Source: Novosphingobium cyanobacteriorum
GTDB taxonomy: Bacteria > Pseudomonadota > Alphaproteobacteria > Sphingomonadales > Sphingomonadaceae
DNA length: 64,000 nt
NCBI RefSeq assembly: GCF_029436685.1
Contig: NZ_JAROCY010000018.1
Coordinates: forward strand, 1 to 64,000
Direction of reading: 5' to 3'
The notes under the pieces are model-generated. The model was not told the DNA's origin. It did no database searches and saw only the letters and a list, made by a program, of their open reading frames with translations. Position 1 is the stretch's first letter. Each line of letters opens with the position of its first letter. Made by a program: the position numbers and the translations under genes. Below, in pieces: positions 1-8,527 of this stretch.

Positions 1-123
1 TGACGGCGCGCGACGGCATGCGCGGGCCCCTCCCATGGACTACCGGGATAACCGCCTGCCAGACCGATAGGGGGGTCAGTTTTACGCGCCGATCAGGGGG
101 TCAACTTTGAACGCCGATTGACA
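1..123. mobile_element. Terminal end of an IS21-family insertion sequence (partial)
   Basis: Two imperfect tandem copies of a roughly 23-bp unit (GGGGG-TCA ... CGCCGAT at 70-93 and 96-118) end in GATTGACA at 123. Read on the other strand this is TGTCAATCGGCG followed by repeated GACCCCC blocks, the layout typical of IS21-family (istA/istB) ends, which start with TGT/finish with ACA. The transposase genes lie outside the window; the TGA at position 1 could be the istB stop, but that is a guess. The other IS end and any target duplication cannot be seen. Confidence 0.68.
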
Positions 124-127
124 TTAC

Positions 128-274
128 ATGAAGACCGAGCGCAGGCCGAACCTCGCGTTTCTGGCGCATCGCCTGGGCTATGGCGATCCCAGCGCTGTCT
201 CTCGCTATGTGAGGCAGCGCCTTCACGTCAGTGCCCGTCAGCTGATGCGCCAGAGCAGGGGAATCAAGGTGTGA
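128..274 (+). pseudogene. Truncated AraC-family regulator (C-terminal HTH stub)
   Basis: An open frame of 48 codons begins 4 bp after the IS21 end and encodes the second half of an AraC-type DNA-binding domain: the LAHRLGYGDPSAVSRYVRQR segment resembles the recognition-helix region (LGYSDPSAFSRAF...) and is followed by VSARQLMRQ, the usual end of the domain. The ligand-binding part and first HTH are missing, so this is the tail of a regulator interrupted by the insertion. The ATG at 128 is fortuitous. It converges on and overlaps the end of the alcohol dehydrogenase gene by 11 bp. Confidence 0.6.
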
Positions 275-1301
275 GGACCATCTTCAAGGCACCGGCTTCG
301 CGTGCTTCGAACAGCCTGTAGGCTTCGGCACCTGCGCTCAATGCCAAACGGTGGCTGACATATTTTTCCGGCTTCAACCTCCCCGATTGGACAAGCGGAA
401 AGAGCGCGGGCAATTCCTCGGCTACCGAACAAGTTCCCGCGCGGAACGTGAGACCGGCTGCGAAAAAGCGCTCCAGGGGAAAAGCGTAGCGGCGCGATTG
501 CTGCACGCCGATAACGGAAACGGTGCCACGCGGCCGGACGAGACGCAGCGCAAGATCGACCGCTTCGTCCCTGCCGACAGCCTCGACCACACAATCGAGC
601 TTGCGACCCTTGGTCGCCTCCTTGACGGCCTCGATTGCTGTTTCCGGGTGAAGGGCAATGGCGCCTGCCTGTTCCGCCAAGGCTCGGCGCTCCGGCACCG
701 GATCGATCGCGAAGACCACGTGGGCGCCCATCACCAATGCACTGTCGACCGCCATCAGCCCAATCGGGCCGAGTCCGACGATCGCAACACTATTCCCCGG
801 CATGACGCCTGCATTGCGTACGCCGAACCATGCCGTTGCGAGATTGTCGGTCAACAGCAAGGCCTGTTCGTCGGATATTCCCTCTGGGATCTTCACCGCA
901 TTGAAATCGGCCGCAGGCACCCGCACGGCTTCGGCTTGCGAGCCCTGCAGTTCGGCAGAAAGCCCGTAGCAGGCCGCCTTGCCCTGCTCGCATAGGTTCA
1001 CTACCCCGGAAAGGCATTGGCGGCACGCGCCGCAACCGACCGACGCCGGGATCATCACCCGATCGCCGACCTTTAGCTGCGACACTGCACTGCCGGCCTC
1101 CACGACTTCGCCCACGGCTTCGTGGCCTACGCAGAAGCCCAGGTCATTCGAGAAACCGTGGCCGTGATAGATATGAAGGTCGCTGCCACAGATCGCACAG
1201 GCCTCCACCTTGATGATGGCATCGCCACGATCCTTCGGCGTTGGATCGTCCATGCTTTCATACCGGATTTCGCGGGGGCCGAAATAGCGCAGCGCCTTCA
1301 T
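264..1301 (-). CDS. Zinc-dependent medium-chain alcohol dehydrogenase
   Basis: A 345-residue MDR-family dehydrogenase that should interconvert an alcohol and its aldehyde or ketone with NAD(P). The catalytic zinc ligands are visible as C38 (AICGSDLH) and H60-E61; the structural zinc site is C90, C93, C96 and C104; the Rossmann motif GLGPIG lies at 176-181. It is the last gene of the operon that starts with the kinase near 4339, 18 bp downstream of the acyl-CoA dehydrogenase stop. Substrate is unknown; it may make the ketone or acid that feeds the CoA-ester steps upstream in the operon. Confidence 0.9.
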   Translation of the reverse strand: MKALRYFGPREIRYESMDDPTPKDRGDAIIKVEACAICGSDLHIYHGHGFSNDLGFCVGHEAVGEVVEAGSAVSQLKVGDRVMIPASVGCGACRQCLSGVVNLCEQGKAACYGLSAELQGSQAEAVRVPAADFNAVKIPEGISDEQALLLTDNLATAWFGVRNAGVMPGNSVAIVGLGPIGLMAVDSALVMGAHVVFAIDPVPERRALAEQAGAIALHPETAIEAVKEATKGRKLDCVVEAVGRDEAVDLALRLVRPRGTVSVIGVQQSRRYAFPLERFFAAGLTFRAGTCSVAEELPALFPLVQSGRLKPEKYVSHRLALSAGAEAYRLFEAREAGALKMVLTP

Positions 1302-1319
1302 ATCGGGTCTACCTCTCTC

Positions 1320-2546
1320 TCAACGGCGGTTGCTGGCGACGTACTCGGCAATCTTCTGCTTGCCGAGCTGAGACATATGGACCTCTTCAGGGCCATCGGT
1401 GATACGCACGTAACGGTTGAGCGTGAAAAAGTAGGCGACGGGCGTGTCATCGCAGACACCCATGCCGCCATGCACCTGGATCGCGCGATCCGAGACGGTC
1501 TGAGCCATGGTGGGAGCCACGACCTTGATCGCCGCGATGAGGTCTTTTGCCTGCTTGTTGCCGTAACGATCCATCGCGTCTGCAGCCTTGAGTGTGAGCA
1601 GTCTTGCCATCTCGACCTCGCAGAAGCTCTTCGCCACGTCTTGGCGGATGCTGCTCTGCTCAGCCAGCTTGCGGCCGAAGGCGACACGGCTGTCGGCACG
1701 CCGGGCCATATGCTCCAGCGCGCGTTGCGCCTGACCGATCGAACGCATGCAATGGTGAATGCGGCCGGGCCCCAGTCTGCCCTGAGCGATCTCGAACCCG
1801 CGGCCCTCGCCAAGGATCAGGTTCTCCTTCGGCACCCTTGCGTTCTCGAAGACCAGCTCGACTTCGCCGCCCGGTGAATTGGTTGAACCGAACACCGTCA
1901 TATGGCGAACAACCCTGACACCCGGCGTATTGCGCGGGACAAGGATCTGGGAATGCTGGGCGTGACGAGGGGCGTTGAAGTCGGTCTTGCCCATGACGAT
2001 CATGATCTCGCAACGCGGGTGCATGGCGTTGGAAATCCACCACTTTCGGCCATTTATCACGTATTCGTCGCCATCGGGGATGATCGAGAGTTCTAGGTTT
2101 GTCGCATCCGAGGAGGCGACTTGCGGCTCTGTCATCACGTAAGCTGATCGGATCTCGCCATTTAGCAATGGCTTCAGCCATTGCTCCTGCTGGGCAGGGG
2201 ACCCGAATTTGGCCAGGACTTCCATATTGCCTGTGTCCGGCGCCGAGCAGTTGAAAACTTGGCTCGACCAAGGCACGCGACCCATCGCCTCTGCCAAAGG
2301 TGCGTATTCAAGATTGCTTAGGCCTGGCGAAAACGCGCCGTATTCATGCGGCAGGAAAAGGTTCCAAAGGCCTTGCGCGCGCGCCTTGACCTTCAGTTCC
2401 TCCATCACCGGCCATTCCTGCCAGAGATTGTTCTGATCGTTGACGAAGTCGTAATAGGCCTGCTCCTGCGGATAGACGTGCTCCTCCATGAAGGCCTCTA
2501 CACGGTTCAGCAGGTCGACGACTTTTGCGCTGTATTCAAAGTTCAT
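1320..2546 (-). CDS. Acyl-CoA dehydrogenase of the ACAD10/11 (LvaC-like) type
   Basis: A 408-residue flavoprotein with the full acyl-CoA dehydrogenase layout: helical N-domain, beta domain with [11 protein letters not shown] (137-147) and [13 protein letters not shown] (167-179), and a C-terminal helical domain ending in DGPEEVH (about 384-390) where classic family members have YEGTSQIQ. The WWIS-A-PRC and DGP-EVH signatures are those I associate with ACAD10/ACAD11 and bacterial LvaC. Those enzymes act on 4-phosphohydroxyacyl-CoA made by a partner kinase and eliminate the phosphate. The required kinase is two genes upstream, which strengthens the call. Gap to the SDR is 15 bp, consistent with co-transcription. 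Confidence 0.88.
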   Translation of the reverse strand: MNFEYSAKVVDLLNRVEAFMEEHVYPQEQAYYDFVNDQNNLWQEWPVMEELKVKARAQGLWNLFLPHEYGAFSPGLSNLEYAPLAEAMGRVPWSSQVFNCSAPDTGNMEVLAKFGSPAQQEQWLKPLLNGEIRSAYVMTEPQVASSDATNLELSIIPDGDEYVINGRKWWISNAMHPRCEIMIVMGKTDFNAPRHAQHSQILVPRNTPGVRVVRHMTVFGSTNSPGGEVELVFENARVPKENLILGEGRGFEIAQGRLGPGRIHHCMRSIGQAQRALEHMARRADSRVAFGRKLAEQSSIRQDVAKSFCEVEMARLLTLKAADAMDRYGNKQAKDLIAAIKVVAPTMAQTVSDRAIQVHGGMGVCDDTPVAYFFTLNRYVRITDGPEEVHMSQLGKQKIAEYVASNRR

Positions 2547-2561
2547 GAGATTACTGCCTTT

Positions 2562-3299
2562 TCAAAGGGTCAAGCCGCCGTCGACCACAAGTGTGTGGCC
2601 TGTGACATATGATGCGAGGGGTGAAGCTAGGAAGATCGCCGCACCTGCCATATCTTCGGGCGTTCCCATCCGCCGCTGCGGGACGCGGGCGAGTGCGCCT
2701 TCCAGGCGTGCCGGGTTCTGGGTGGTGATCTTGGTCAACTTGGTGTCAACAACACCGGGTGCCATCCCGTTCACTCGGATGCCATCTGAACCGAATGCTT
2801 GTCCCAATGTCTTCGTTAGGCTGATGGCGCCGGCTTTAGACGCGGCATAGGCCGGGTTGCCGATGTTCGCCTGAAAGCCTGAGACCGAGCTGACTATGAT
2901 GATCGAGCCCTTAGTCTCGGCGAGTTGACCACGAAATCGGCGCGCGCAGTGCATCAGGCTGTCAAGGTTGACAGCCATAACTCGATCCCAGCCTGCTCGT
3001 TCGAATTCTCCGCGACGATAGACAACCGTACCTTGGCAAAGGACCAGTACGTCGAGTGTCGCGAAAGGCGAGGCGACCGCTTCTATTGCATCGGGATCGC
3101 CAACGTCCACACAACTGTAGCCTAGGCCGTCAAGGTCGGAACCGTCTTCGCGCTTGTATTCGCTGGCATCAGCGCGTGTACCCCAGACATGAACATCCGC
3201 ACCTCGGATGCGGAAGCCATGCGCGATTCCGTTGCCAATTCCGCTCGAACCTCCAACGACCAGCACGCGTTTGCCGGTGAAGTCCGTATCACTCCTCAT
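2562..3299 (-). CDS. Short-chain dehydrogenase/reductase
   Basis: A 245-residue classical SDR. The nucleotide-binding motif GGSSGIG is at 16-22, and the catalytic triad is S138, Y151 and K155 (YAASK), with VDGG near the C terminus. The reading frame stays open further upstream, but the ATG at 3299 is preferred: it has an AAGGA ribosome site and overlaps the kinase stop as ATGA, indicating translational coupling. In the levulinate (lva) pathway an oxidoreductase reduces the 4-keto-acyl-CoA to the 4-hydroxy form used by the kinase; this SDR could fill that role, but that is inferred from context only. Confidence 0.87.
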   Translation of the reverse strand: MRSDTDFTGKRVLVVGGSSGIGNGIAHGFRIRGADVHVWGTRADASEYKREDGSDLDGLGYSCVDVGDPDAIEAVASPFATLDVLVLCQGTVVYRRGEFERAGWDRVMAVNLDSLMHCARRFRGQLAETKGSIIIVSSVSGFQANIGNPAYAASKAGAISLTKTLGQAFGSDGIRVNGMAPGVVDTKLTKITTQNPARLEGALARVPQRRMGTPEDMAGAAIFLASPLASYVTGHTLVVDGGLTL

Positions 3300-4339
3300 T
3301 TGCAATCCTTCTTGTCGATTCTGCGAAGTGCCCGAGCGAACAGGTCGATCGTCTGGGCGTGAAGCTGATTGCCAACCTCCATCCGGGCTTGGCCTGCACA
3401 AGCGCGGGCGAACGTGCCTTCGAGTATTATTCCAAGCTTGAAGCAGGCCAGCACCACATACCAATCGAGGTTCTCGAGGCTTCGCCCGGTAACATTTGCG
3501 TAATGATGGGTCAGTTCGTCGGGCGTGGCAAAGCCACTCCATGGCAACACGGCCACGTCGGTTGAAGCAGGCGTCTCACCCTCCGGCCAGGTTGCCAGCA
3601 ACCAGCCTAGATCCAGCAAAGGATCGCCGATCGTGCTGAGCTCCCAATCGACGACCGCGGCGAGATCGCCGTTGTCTGGCCGGACCATGACATTCGCCAG
3701 ATGGAAGTCACCGTGGATGATGCCAGGTGTGAATGAGGTCGGGCGGTTTTTCTCCAGCCACGAGGCTACTCGCTCTATTCCAGGGATATTGGCGGGACCC
3801 GGCCAGCAAGCCAGCTGCTGATAACTGACAAGCTGTGCTTTCCACCTTCCAACTTGTCGCTCCAGATAATTCTCAGGCTTGCCAAAACCGGTCAGGCCCG
3901 CGCCCTGCCAATCAATCGCCCCGAGTGCTGCAATGGCTTCTACCATCGCCAGACCAATGCGATGGCGCAGCTCGGGGCGACTGGTATGAAGCGCGGGCAA
4001 CCCTTCGGCGGGATTGAACCCCTCGACCGGTTCCATGAGGTAGAACGCTGATCCGATGACGTCTTCACTCGCGCAGGCGGCGATCAGCCGCGGGTGCGGC
4101 ACGCCGGAACCATCGAGCGCCTTGAGGACACGTGCTTCGCGTCGCATCGTCTCATTTGAATTATCTCGAAGCGCAAACGGAGGCCGTCGCAGAACGTAAT
4201 TCTCGCCCATCCTGCGAAATCGCATGAGAATGTTCTGGGTGCCGCCAGACAGCATCCGAACGTCGTCGATCGGTCCCTTTCCCAGGCCCTGCGCGTCCAT
4301 CCAGCCAGCCAGCCCAACGAGGTCGACATTCCCGATCAT
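3296..4339 (-). CDS. APH/ACAD10-type phosphotransferase (putative 4-hydroxyacyl-CoA kinase, LvaA-like)
   Basis: A 347-residue aminoglycoside-phosphotransferase-fold protein. An N-terminal GGTQN nucleotide loop (32-36), the catalytic loop H209-G-D211-x3-N and the metal-binding D231 (DWE) are all present, so it should be an active kinase. Free-standing kinases of this class next to an ACAD10/11-like dehydrogenase phosphorylate the hydroxyl of 4-hydroxyacyl-CoA (LvaA in Pseudomonas putida; the N-domain of mammalian ACAD10/11). It is the first gene of the four-gene operon and starts 16 bp from a 16-bp palindrome likely bound by the divergent TetR protein. An antibiotic-resistance role is unlikely in this setting. 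Confidence 0.85.
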   Translation of the reverse strand: MIGNVDLVGLAGWMDAQGLGKGPIDDVRMLSGGTQNILMRFRRMGENYVLRRPPFALRDNSNETMRREARVLKALDGSGVPHPRLIAACASEDVIGSAFYLMEPVEGFNPAEGLPALHTSRPELRHRIGLAMVEAIAALGAIDWQGAGLTGFGKPENYLERQVGRWKAQLVSYQQLACWPGPANIPGIERVASWLEKNRPTSFTPGIIHGDFHLANVMVRPDNGDLAAVVDWELSTIGDPLLDLGWLLATWPEGETPASTDVAVLPWSGFATPDELTHHYANVTGRSLENLDWYVVLACFKLGIILEGTFARACAGQARMEVGNQLHAQTIDLFARALRRIDKKDCK

Positions 4340-4354
4340 TCCACCTGACCTTTC

Positions 4355-4370
4355 TTATCCATATGGATAA
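4355..4370. promoter_or_regulatory. Perfect 16-bp palindrome, candidate TetR operator
   Basis: TTATCCATATGGATAA is fully self-complementary and lies between the divergent kinase operon (start 4339) and the TetR gene (start about 4412). Size, symmetry and placement fit a TetR-family operator controlling both directions. Binding by the neighbouring regulator is inferred. Confidence 0.65.
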
Positions 4371-4411
4371 TGAGGTTTGACGGCGGCAGTTGTCAATGCC
4401 AAATACGACTG

Positions 4412-5062
4412 ATGATGAATTCGAGTTCGCCGCACCGGGGTGGCGCAGCGGCGCATATGAAGGCTGTGGCCCTCAAACTCTTCGCCGAGCGGGGCATTGA
4501 CGGGGTGACCGTGAGGCAAATTGCCGAGGCCGCCGGTCAGAAGAATCACAACGCGCTGACGTATTATTTTGGGTCAAAGGACGCCCTGATTCGTGAACTG
4601 ATTGTCGATGGGGCGAGGGCTATTGATCAACGGCGCAAGGATTGGATCAACCTTCGGGCCCAAAGGGGCGGTCCCGCAACTGTCTTCGAAGTGGTTCAGG
4701 GGCTGGTCGTGACATCAATCGATCCCGATCCACCCGCCTGGGGGGAGTGTTACAATCGTTTCGTGGTTGGATTGCAGATGTCGAACCGCGCATTTTTTAT
4801 GGAAGTGGTTGGCGGTGAGTGGAATACGGGATATGTAACGTTTCTTAACGAGATCAGACGTTTGATGCCTGATTTGCCGAGTGAGGTGCTGAACCAGCGC
4901 TTCGTGTTTCTGGGCTCGGCGCTTGGCGGCATTCTTGCTGCTCGCGAGGCAGAACTCGCGGACCGCACGCGCGAACACCCGATGTGGTCGAGTCCCGATA
5001 CTCTCGACGCAGTAGCCCAAGCACTTACCGCCATCGTGGAAAACCGTAGTATCGGACAATGA
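4412..5062 (+). CDS. TetR/AcrR-family transcriptional regulator
   Basis: About 216 residues. The N-terminal HTH runs through LKLFAERGIDGVTVRQIAEA and the conserved ALTYYFGSKDALI block, followed by a mostly helical ligand domain that shows no obvious family. The start is one of two adjacent ATGs (4412/4415); an in-frame start at 4370 would fall inside the 16-bp palindrome and is less likely. It is divergent from the kinase-SDR-ACAD-ADH operon, so it probably represses that operon and itself until a CoA ester or related ligand binds. Confidence 0.88.
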   Translation: MMNSSSPHRGGAAAHMKAVALKLFAERGIDGVTVRQIAEAAGQKNHNALTYYFGSKDALIRELIVDGARAIDQRRKDWINLRAQRGGPATVFEVVQGLVVTSIDPDPPAWGECYNRFVVGLQMSNRAFFMEVVGGEWNTGYVTFLNEIRRLMPDLPSEVLNQRFVFLGSALGGILAAREAELADRTREHPMWSSPDTLDAVAQALTAIVENRSIGQ

Positions 5063-5063
5063 T

Positions 5064-5078
5064 CCCGATCGGTTCGGG
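5064..5078. terminator. Short hairpin between convergent genes
   Basis: CCCGA-N5-TCGGG just after the TetR stop, in the 113-bp gap before the convergent Old Yellow Enzyme gene. The stem is only 5 bp and there is no T-run, so the call is weak. Confidence 0.3.
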
Positions 5079-5175
5079 TTGATTTACTGTCCAACCATGC
5101 ACGTATTCGATGATGTTGGAGGGCTGCCGGTACGATAATGGATCGCCGCACCACCGTTCACCGAAGAGAATCTCG

Positions 5176-6348
5176 TCATGTCAGCCGACCGAGTGTTTCC
5201 GGATCGAAGGCAGGCAGGGGCGCACCCCGTCGGACCTTGTCGACCCATTCCGGATCGTGGAGGATCATTCGACCAACAGAGGCAATGTCGAACTCACCTG
5301 CCTCAAACCGCGCAAGTACGAGACTGAGGTTGTTGGCGGCATCAGCAGTGGCGGACATCGTGTCATACATGCCCTTGACTACGCCGATTCCCCCGACTGC
5401 GCCGGTCAGTTTGCCGGTCAGTTTCTTGGCCCACCCGGCCAGCGAAAGTTCGCCTTCGGTGGGGAAGGCCGGGGTGTTGAAGTAACGGACCGAGGCGTCG
5501 AACAAGTCCACCCCCGCATCGGCGAGTGGGCCAAGGATCGCCTCCAACACGCTGGGCGACTGTGCCAGCTTGGCCCGGAAATTCTGTTGCTTCCACTGGG
5601 AAAAACGGAAAATCAGCGGTCTATCCTCGCCCAGTTCGACGCGGCAGGCCTTTATCACCTCGACGGCGAACCGGGTGCGGGCAACGGCATCACCGCCCCA
5701 CGGCGCGGGCCGTTGATTGGTCTCTGCCCAGAGAAACGCATCAATCAGGTAGCCATGCGCACCGTGCAGAGCGAGACCGTCGAACCCTGCTGCCACGGCA
5801 TCGCGCGCCGCCCGGCCAAAGCCTGTGACCACGTCGGCGATCTCCTCGTCTGTGGGCACCGGCATTGGCGCAGCAGAAATGATTTTCGCTTTCTCGATAT
5901 AGTAGTCAGCCGCAGTTGCCGGATCGCCATAGCGACCGGATGGCGAGAAGGCGTGGTTCACGCCATCGGGCATCCGCATCGGACCTTGGTGCCATATCTG
6001 CGCGAAAATGCTCCCACCCGCCGCATGGACACCGGCGGTAACATTGGCCCAGGCGGTGACCGTCTGCGGCCCATTGAAGACAGGAAGATTGGTTTCGCCG
6101 AGCCCGGTGTCACCTACAGCGGCCGGATGATCAGTGCCGATTGCCTCGGTGATGACGAGGCCCGTACCGCCTTCGGCGCGGCGGCGGTAATAGCTCGCAA
6201 CGTCATCGCCGGGCAGGTTGTCAGGACAGAAGCCCCGGGTCATCGGCGCCATGGCGAAACGGTTGGAAAGGGTGACACCGCGAATGGCGAGCGGTTTGAA
6301 CAGGGGTGACAAATCAACCGGCTGGATGGCTGCGGTAGCAGAGGTCAT
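5176..6348 (-). CDS. NADH:flavin oxidoreductase (Old Yellow Enzyme family)
   Basis: About 390 residues forming an FMN-dependent TIM barrel. The N-terminal LFKPLAIRGVTLSNRFAMAP strand, the HGAHGYL substrate loop (H195, H198, Y200) and the GRMILHDPEW phosphate-binding region are characteristic. Family members reduce activated C=C bonds of enones or dienoyl-CoA. The ATG at 6348 is chosen because the family N terminus starts shortly after it; the longer open frame (to 6417) would overlap the upstream crotonase gene. It ends the minus-strand run that begins near 8181. Substrate unknown. Confidence 0.88.
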   Translation of the reverse strand: MTSATAAIQPVDLSPLFKPLAIRGVTLSNRFAMAPMTRGFCPDNLPGDDVASYYRRRAEGGTGLVITEAIGTDHPAAVGDTGLGETNLPVFNGPQTVTAWANVTAGVHAAGGSIFAQIWHQGPMRMPDGVNHAFSPSGRYGDPATAADYYIEKAKIISAAPMPVPTDEEIADVVTGFGRAARDAVAAGFDGLALHGAHGYLIDAFLWAETNQRPAPWGGDAVARTRFAVEVIKACRVELGEDRPLIFRFSQWKQQNFRAKLAQSPSVLEAILGPLADAGVDLFDASVRYFNTPAFPTEGELSLAGWAKKLTGKLTGAVGGIGVVKGMYDTMSATADAANNLSLVLARFEAGEFDIASVGRMILHDPEWVDKVRRGAPLPAFDPETLGRLT

Positions 6349-6382
6349 ATATGAAATCCCAAAGTAATACAGGTGTTTGCAG

Positions 6383-7156
6383 TTACTTCCCGGTGAATCG
6401 GGGCGCCCTCTTGTCATAGAAGGCAGCTATGGCTTCGCGGTGGTCTTGCGTTGTCATCAGGACCGGCTGGAGACCGACTTCTTGGCGCAAGACCTCGTCC
6501 AGCCCATCGGCATAGATGGCCTTCATCATGGCGAGAGCCAGCGGCGGCTGGGCAGCGAGTTCAATGGCGATGGCCTTGGCTGCTGCAAGGGCGCCACCTT
6601 CGTCGGCCAACTCGTCAACCAATCCGATGCGCAGGGCCTCTTCGGGGGAGATCGCGCGTCCCAACATCGTCAACCGCTTGGCTTGGCCCAATCCGACTCG
6701 GCGCGGAATGGCCCAGAGGCCGGCAAGATCGGGGAACAGCCCGGCACTGACAAATGCGCAACGGGGGCGGGCGGTGCGGGCCATGACTGCTTGATCACAC
6801 GCCGCAGCCAGCGAGACCCCGGCACCGACGCAATGCCCCTCGATGGCAGCGACAATCGGCGTGCGCCCAGCGACCATGGCCCGCATCAAGGTGGCGCTAC
6901 CCTGTTCAAGACGGCCACGAGCGGCATAAACCGAGGTCTGAGGGAAGTCCTGGAAATCGCCGCCGGCGCAAAAGTGGCCGTCCGCACCGGTAAGAACGAT
7001 CGCGCGGCAGTCGGGATCGTTGCCAAGACTGACGATGGCACTGGTCAGCGCATCGCGCATTGCGATCGACAGGGCATTGCGCCGGGCCGGGTTGTTAAGC
7101 GTGAGGATCGCCATCGGGCCTTCGCGCTCGATCAGGAGGGGACTGGCGGTCACCAT
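6383..7156 (-). CDS. Enoyl-CoA hydratase/isomerase (crotonase) family protein
   Basis: A 257-residue crotonase-fold protein. The two oxyanion-hole segments CAGGDF and HCVGAGVS are present, and the C-terminal KRAPRFTGK tail is a common ending of this family. At the region of the usual catalytic acidic residues it has AGLFPDLAG, so hydratase, isomerase or hydrolase activity cannot be decided. Its start overlaps the end of the upstream aldo/keto reductase gene by 7 bp, and the Old Yellow Enzyme gene follows after 34 bp, so the three are probably one transcript. Confidence 0.87.
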   Translation of the reverse strand: MVTASPLLIEREGPMAILTLNNPARRNALSIAMRDALTSAIVSLGNDPDCRAIVLTGADGHFCAGGDFQDFPQTSVYAARGRLEQGSATLMRAMVAGRTPIVAAIEGHCVGAGVSLAAACDQAVMARTARPRCAFVSAGLFPDLAGLWAIPRRVGLGQAKRLTMLGRAISPEEALRIGLVDELADEGGALAAAKAIAIELAAQPPLALAMMKAIYADGLDEVLRQEVGLQPVLMTTQDHREAIAAFYDKRAPRFTGK

Positions 7157-8181
7157 CGGGGCGCCCGGTTTGGTGCGCGATGGTTGTCGAACCGGTCGGC
7201 ATTATCGCCTGTGGTCAGCTTCAGGATTGACGGGGAGGCAAGGAATTCGTGCGGGAAGCCGAGATCCACGCGACCTGCCTGGTCGATCGCAGCCATGTGT
7301 TCTCTATCAAGGGTAATTTCGAGGCAGGCGAGATTGCTGCGCAACTGATCGACGCTGCTGGCACCCACGATTGGGAGGACACGGGGGTGGTGCCCCAACT
7401 GGCGAAGCCCGGCGAGCGCAACTTGGCTGGCCGAGTGGCCCGTCATTTCAGCAATCTGGCTGACCACGGTGGCCACGGCCTGAACCTGCGGGCTTGCATT
7501 GGCGGCGCGCAGGGCGTTGCGTGGTCCGCTGCCCCCGACCAGCGCGCCGCCCGCCAGTGGAGCCCACGCGACCACGCCAAGATCGAGTTCGGCTGCCATA
7601 GGAAGGAGATCGCGCTCAGGCGTGCGCCTGGCGAGGCTGTATTCCACTTGGATCCCTATGAATGGTGCCCAGCCACGCATGTCAGCCAGCATGTTTGCCC
7701 GCGAAATCTGCCACGCGGGGACGTCAGAGGCGGCGACGTAGACCACCTTGCCGGAACTCACGAGATCGTCGAATCCGCGCATGATCTCGTCCAGCGGCGT
7801 GGTGAAGTCCCACATGTGGATGTAGAATAGATCGATATAATCGGTGCCGAGACGCTTCAGGCTGTCCTCGACACTACGGATCATGGTGCGGCGGCTGTTG
7901 CCGGCCTTGAGTATGTCTGTGCCGAGACTTGGGGTGTATTTGGTCGCGACGACAAAATGGTCTCGGTCGGCACGGATGAATTCGCCTACCGCCCGCTCGC
8001 TTTGCCCGTCCCCGTAGATATGAGCCGTATCGAGGAAGTTACCGCCCGCCGCGGCGTAGGTTTCCATGATCGCATAGCTTGCGGCAGGTTCGATGCCCCA
8101 GCCCTCAAAGCCGAAGTTCATTGTGCCAAGGCACAACTCTGACACCCGAAGGCCAGATCGCCCGAACAGACCGTATCGCAT
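7150..8181 (-). CDS. Aldo/keto reductase
   Basis: A 343-residue NADPH-dependent TIM-barrel oxidoreductase. The catalytic tetrad is visible as D51 (FLDTAHIYG), Y56, K81 (VATKY) and H122 (FYIHMWD). A longer open frame exists, but the ATG at 8181 gives the standard MRYGLFGRSGLRVSELCLGT beginning. Length and motifs match the YdbC/AKR-type enzymes that reduce aldehydes or ketones. It leads a three-gene unit with a crotonase and an Old Yellow Enzyme, suggesting stepwise reduction and hydration of an unsaturated carbonyl intermediate. Confidence 0.88.
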   Translation of the reverse strand: MRYGLFGRSGLRVSELCLGTMNFGFEGWGIEPAASYAIMETYAAAGGNFLDTAHIYGDGQSERAVGEFIRADRDHFVVATKYTPSLGTDILKAGNSRRTMIRSVEDSLKRLGTDYIDLFYIHMWDFTTPLDEIMRGFDDLVSSGKVVYVAASDVPAWQISRANMLADMRGWAPFIGIQVEYSLARRTPERDLLPMAAELDLGVVAWAPLAGGALVGGSGPRNALRAANASPQVQAVATVVSQIAEMTGHSASQVALAGLRQLGHHPRVLPIVGASSVDQLRSNLACLEITLDREHMAAIDQAGRVDLGFPHEFLASPSILKLTTGDNADRFDNHRAPNRAPRW

Positions 8182-8288
8182 TGTACCTACGTCCTTTGGC
8201 CGTAACCGTGACACGGTTCTGCCACCTCAGAACGGGCAAGGCGAGGCGCTGGCGGCATCTGCGTACCGTCATCGCGGGTGTGATAGGG

Positions 8289-8510
8289 TCAACGAGGGAG
8301 TAGCGTTTCCGCGATCACCTGGACGATTTCACCAAGCAGGTTGAAAAGGAACCAGGCTAGGCCCGCCAAGATCACGCCCGGCGCAAGCAGAATCGGAGCA
8401 GTCAGAACATCCGCTGCCGCGGCAAAAAGCAGGAAGACAAGAACTCCGGCACCGATTGCCAGAGGGGATTTGCGCTTCACCACAAAGTCGATCATCGGGT
8501 AAGTCTGCAT
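8289..8510 (-). CDS. Small hypothetical membrane protein
   Basis: A 73-residue protein with two hydrophobic stretches, about residues 16-37 (LAIGAGVLVFLLFAAAADVL) and 40-60 (ILLAPGVILAGLAWFLFNLL), consistent with a two-helix inner-membrane hairpin. A GGAGG sequence sits just upstream of the ATG at 8510. It lies 17 bp after the IclR gene on the same strand and may be co-transcribed with it. No family recognised and no function is suggested. Confidence 0.6.
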   Translation of the reverse strand: MQTYPMIDFVVKRKSPLAIGAGVLVFLLFAAAADVLTAPILLAPGVILAGLAWFLFNLLGEIVQVIAETLLPR

Positions 8511-8527
8511 TGGGCCTCCGTTGGCAC

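Noticed and set aside
3296..4339. Aminoglycoside-resistance reading of the APH-fold kinase
   Set aside because: The catalytic loop is shared by all APH-fold kinases, and the adjacent ACAD10/11-like dehydrogenase points to acyl-CoA metabolism instead.
5110..6309. 399-codon plus-strand frame
   Set aside because: Antisense to the Old Yellow Enzyme gene, which has the full family motif set.
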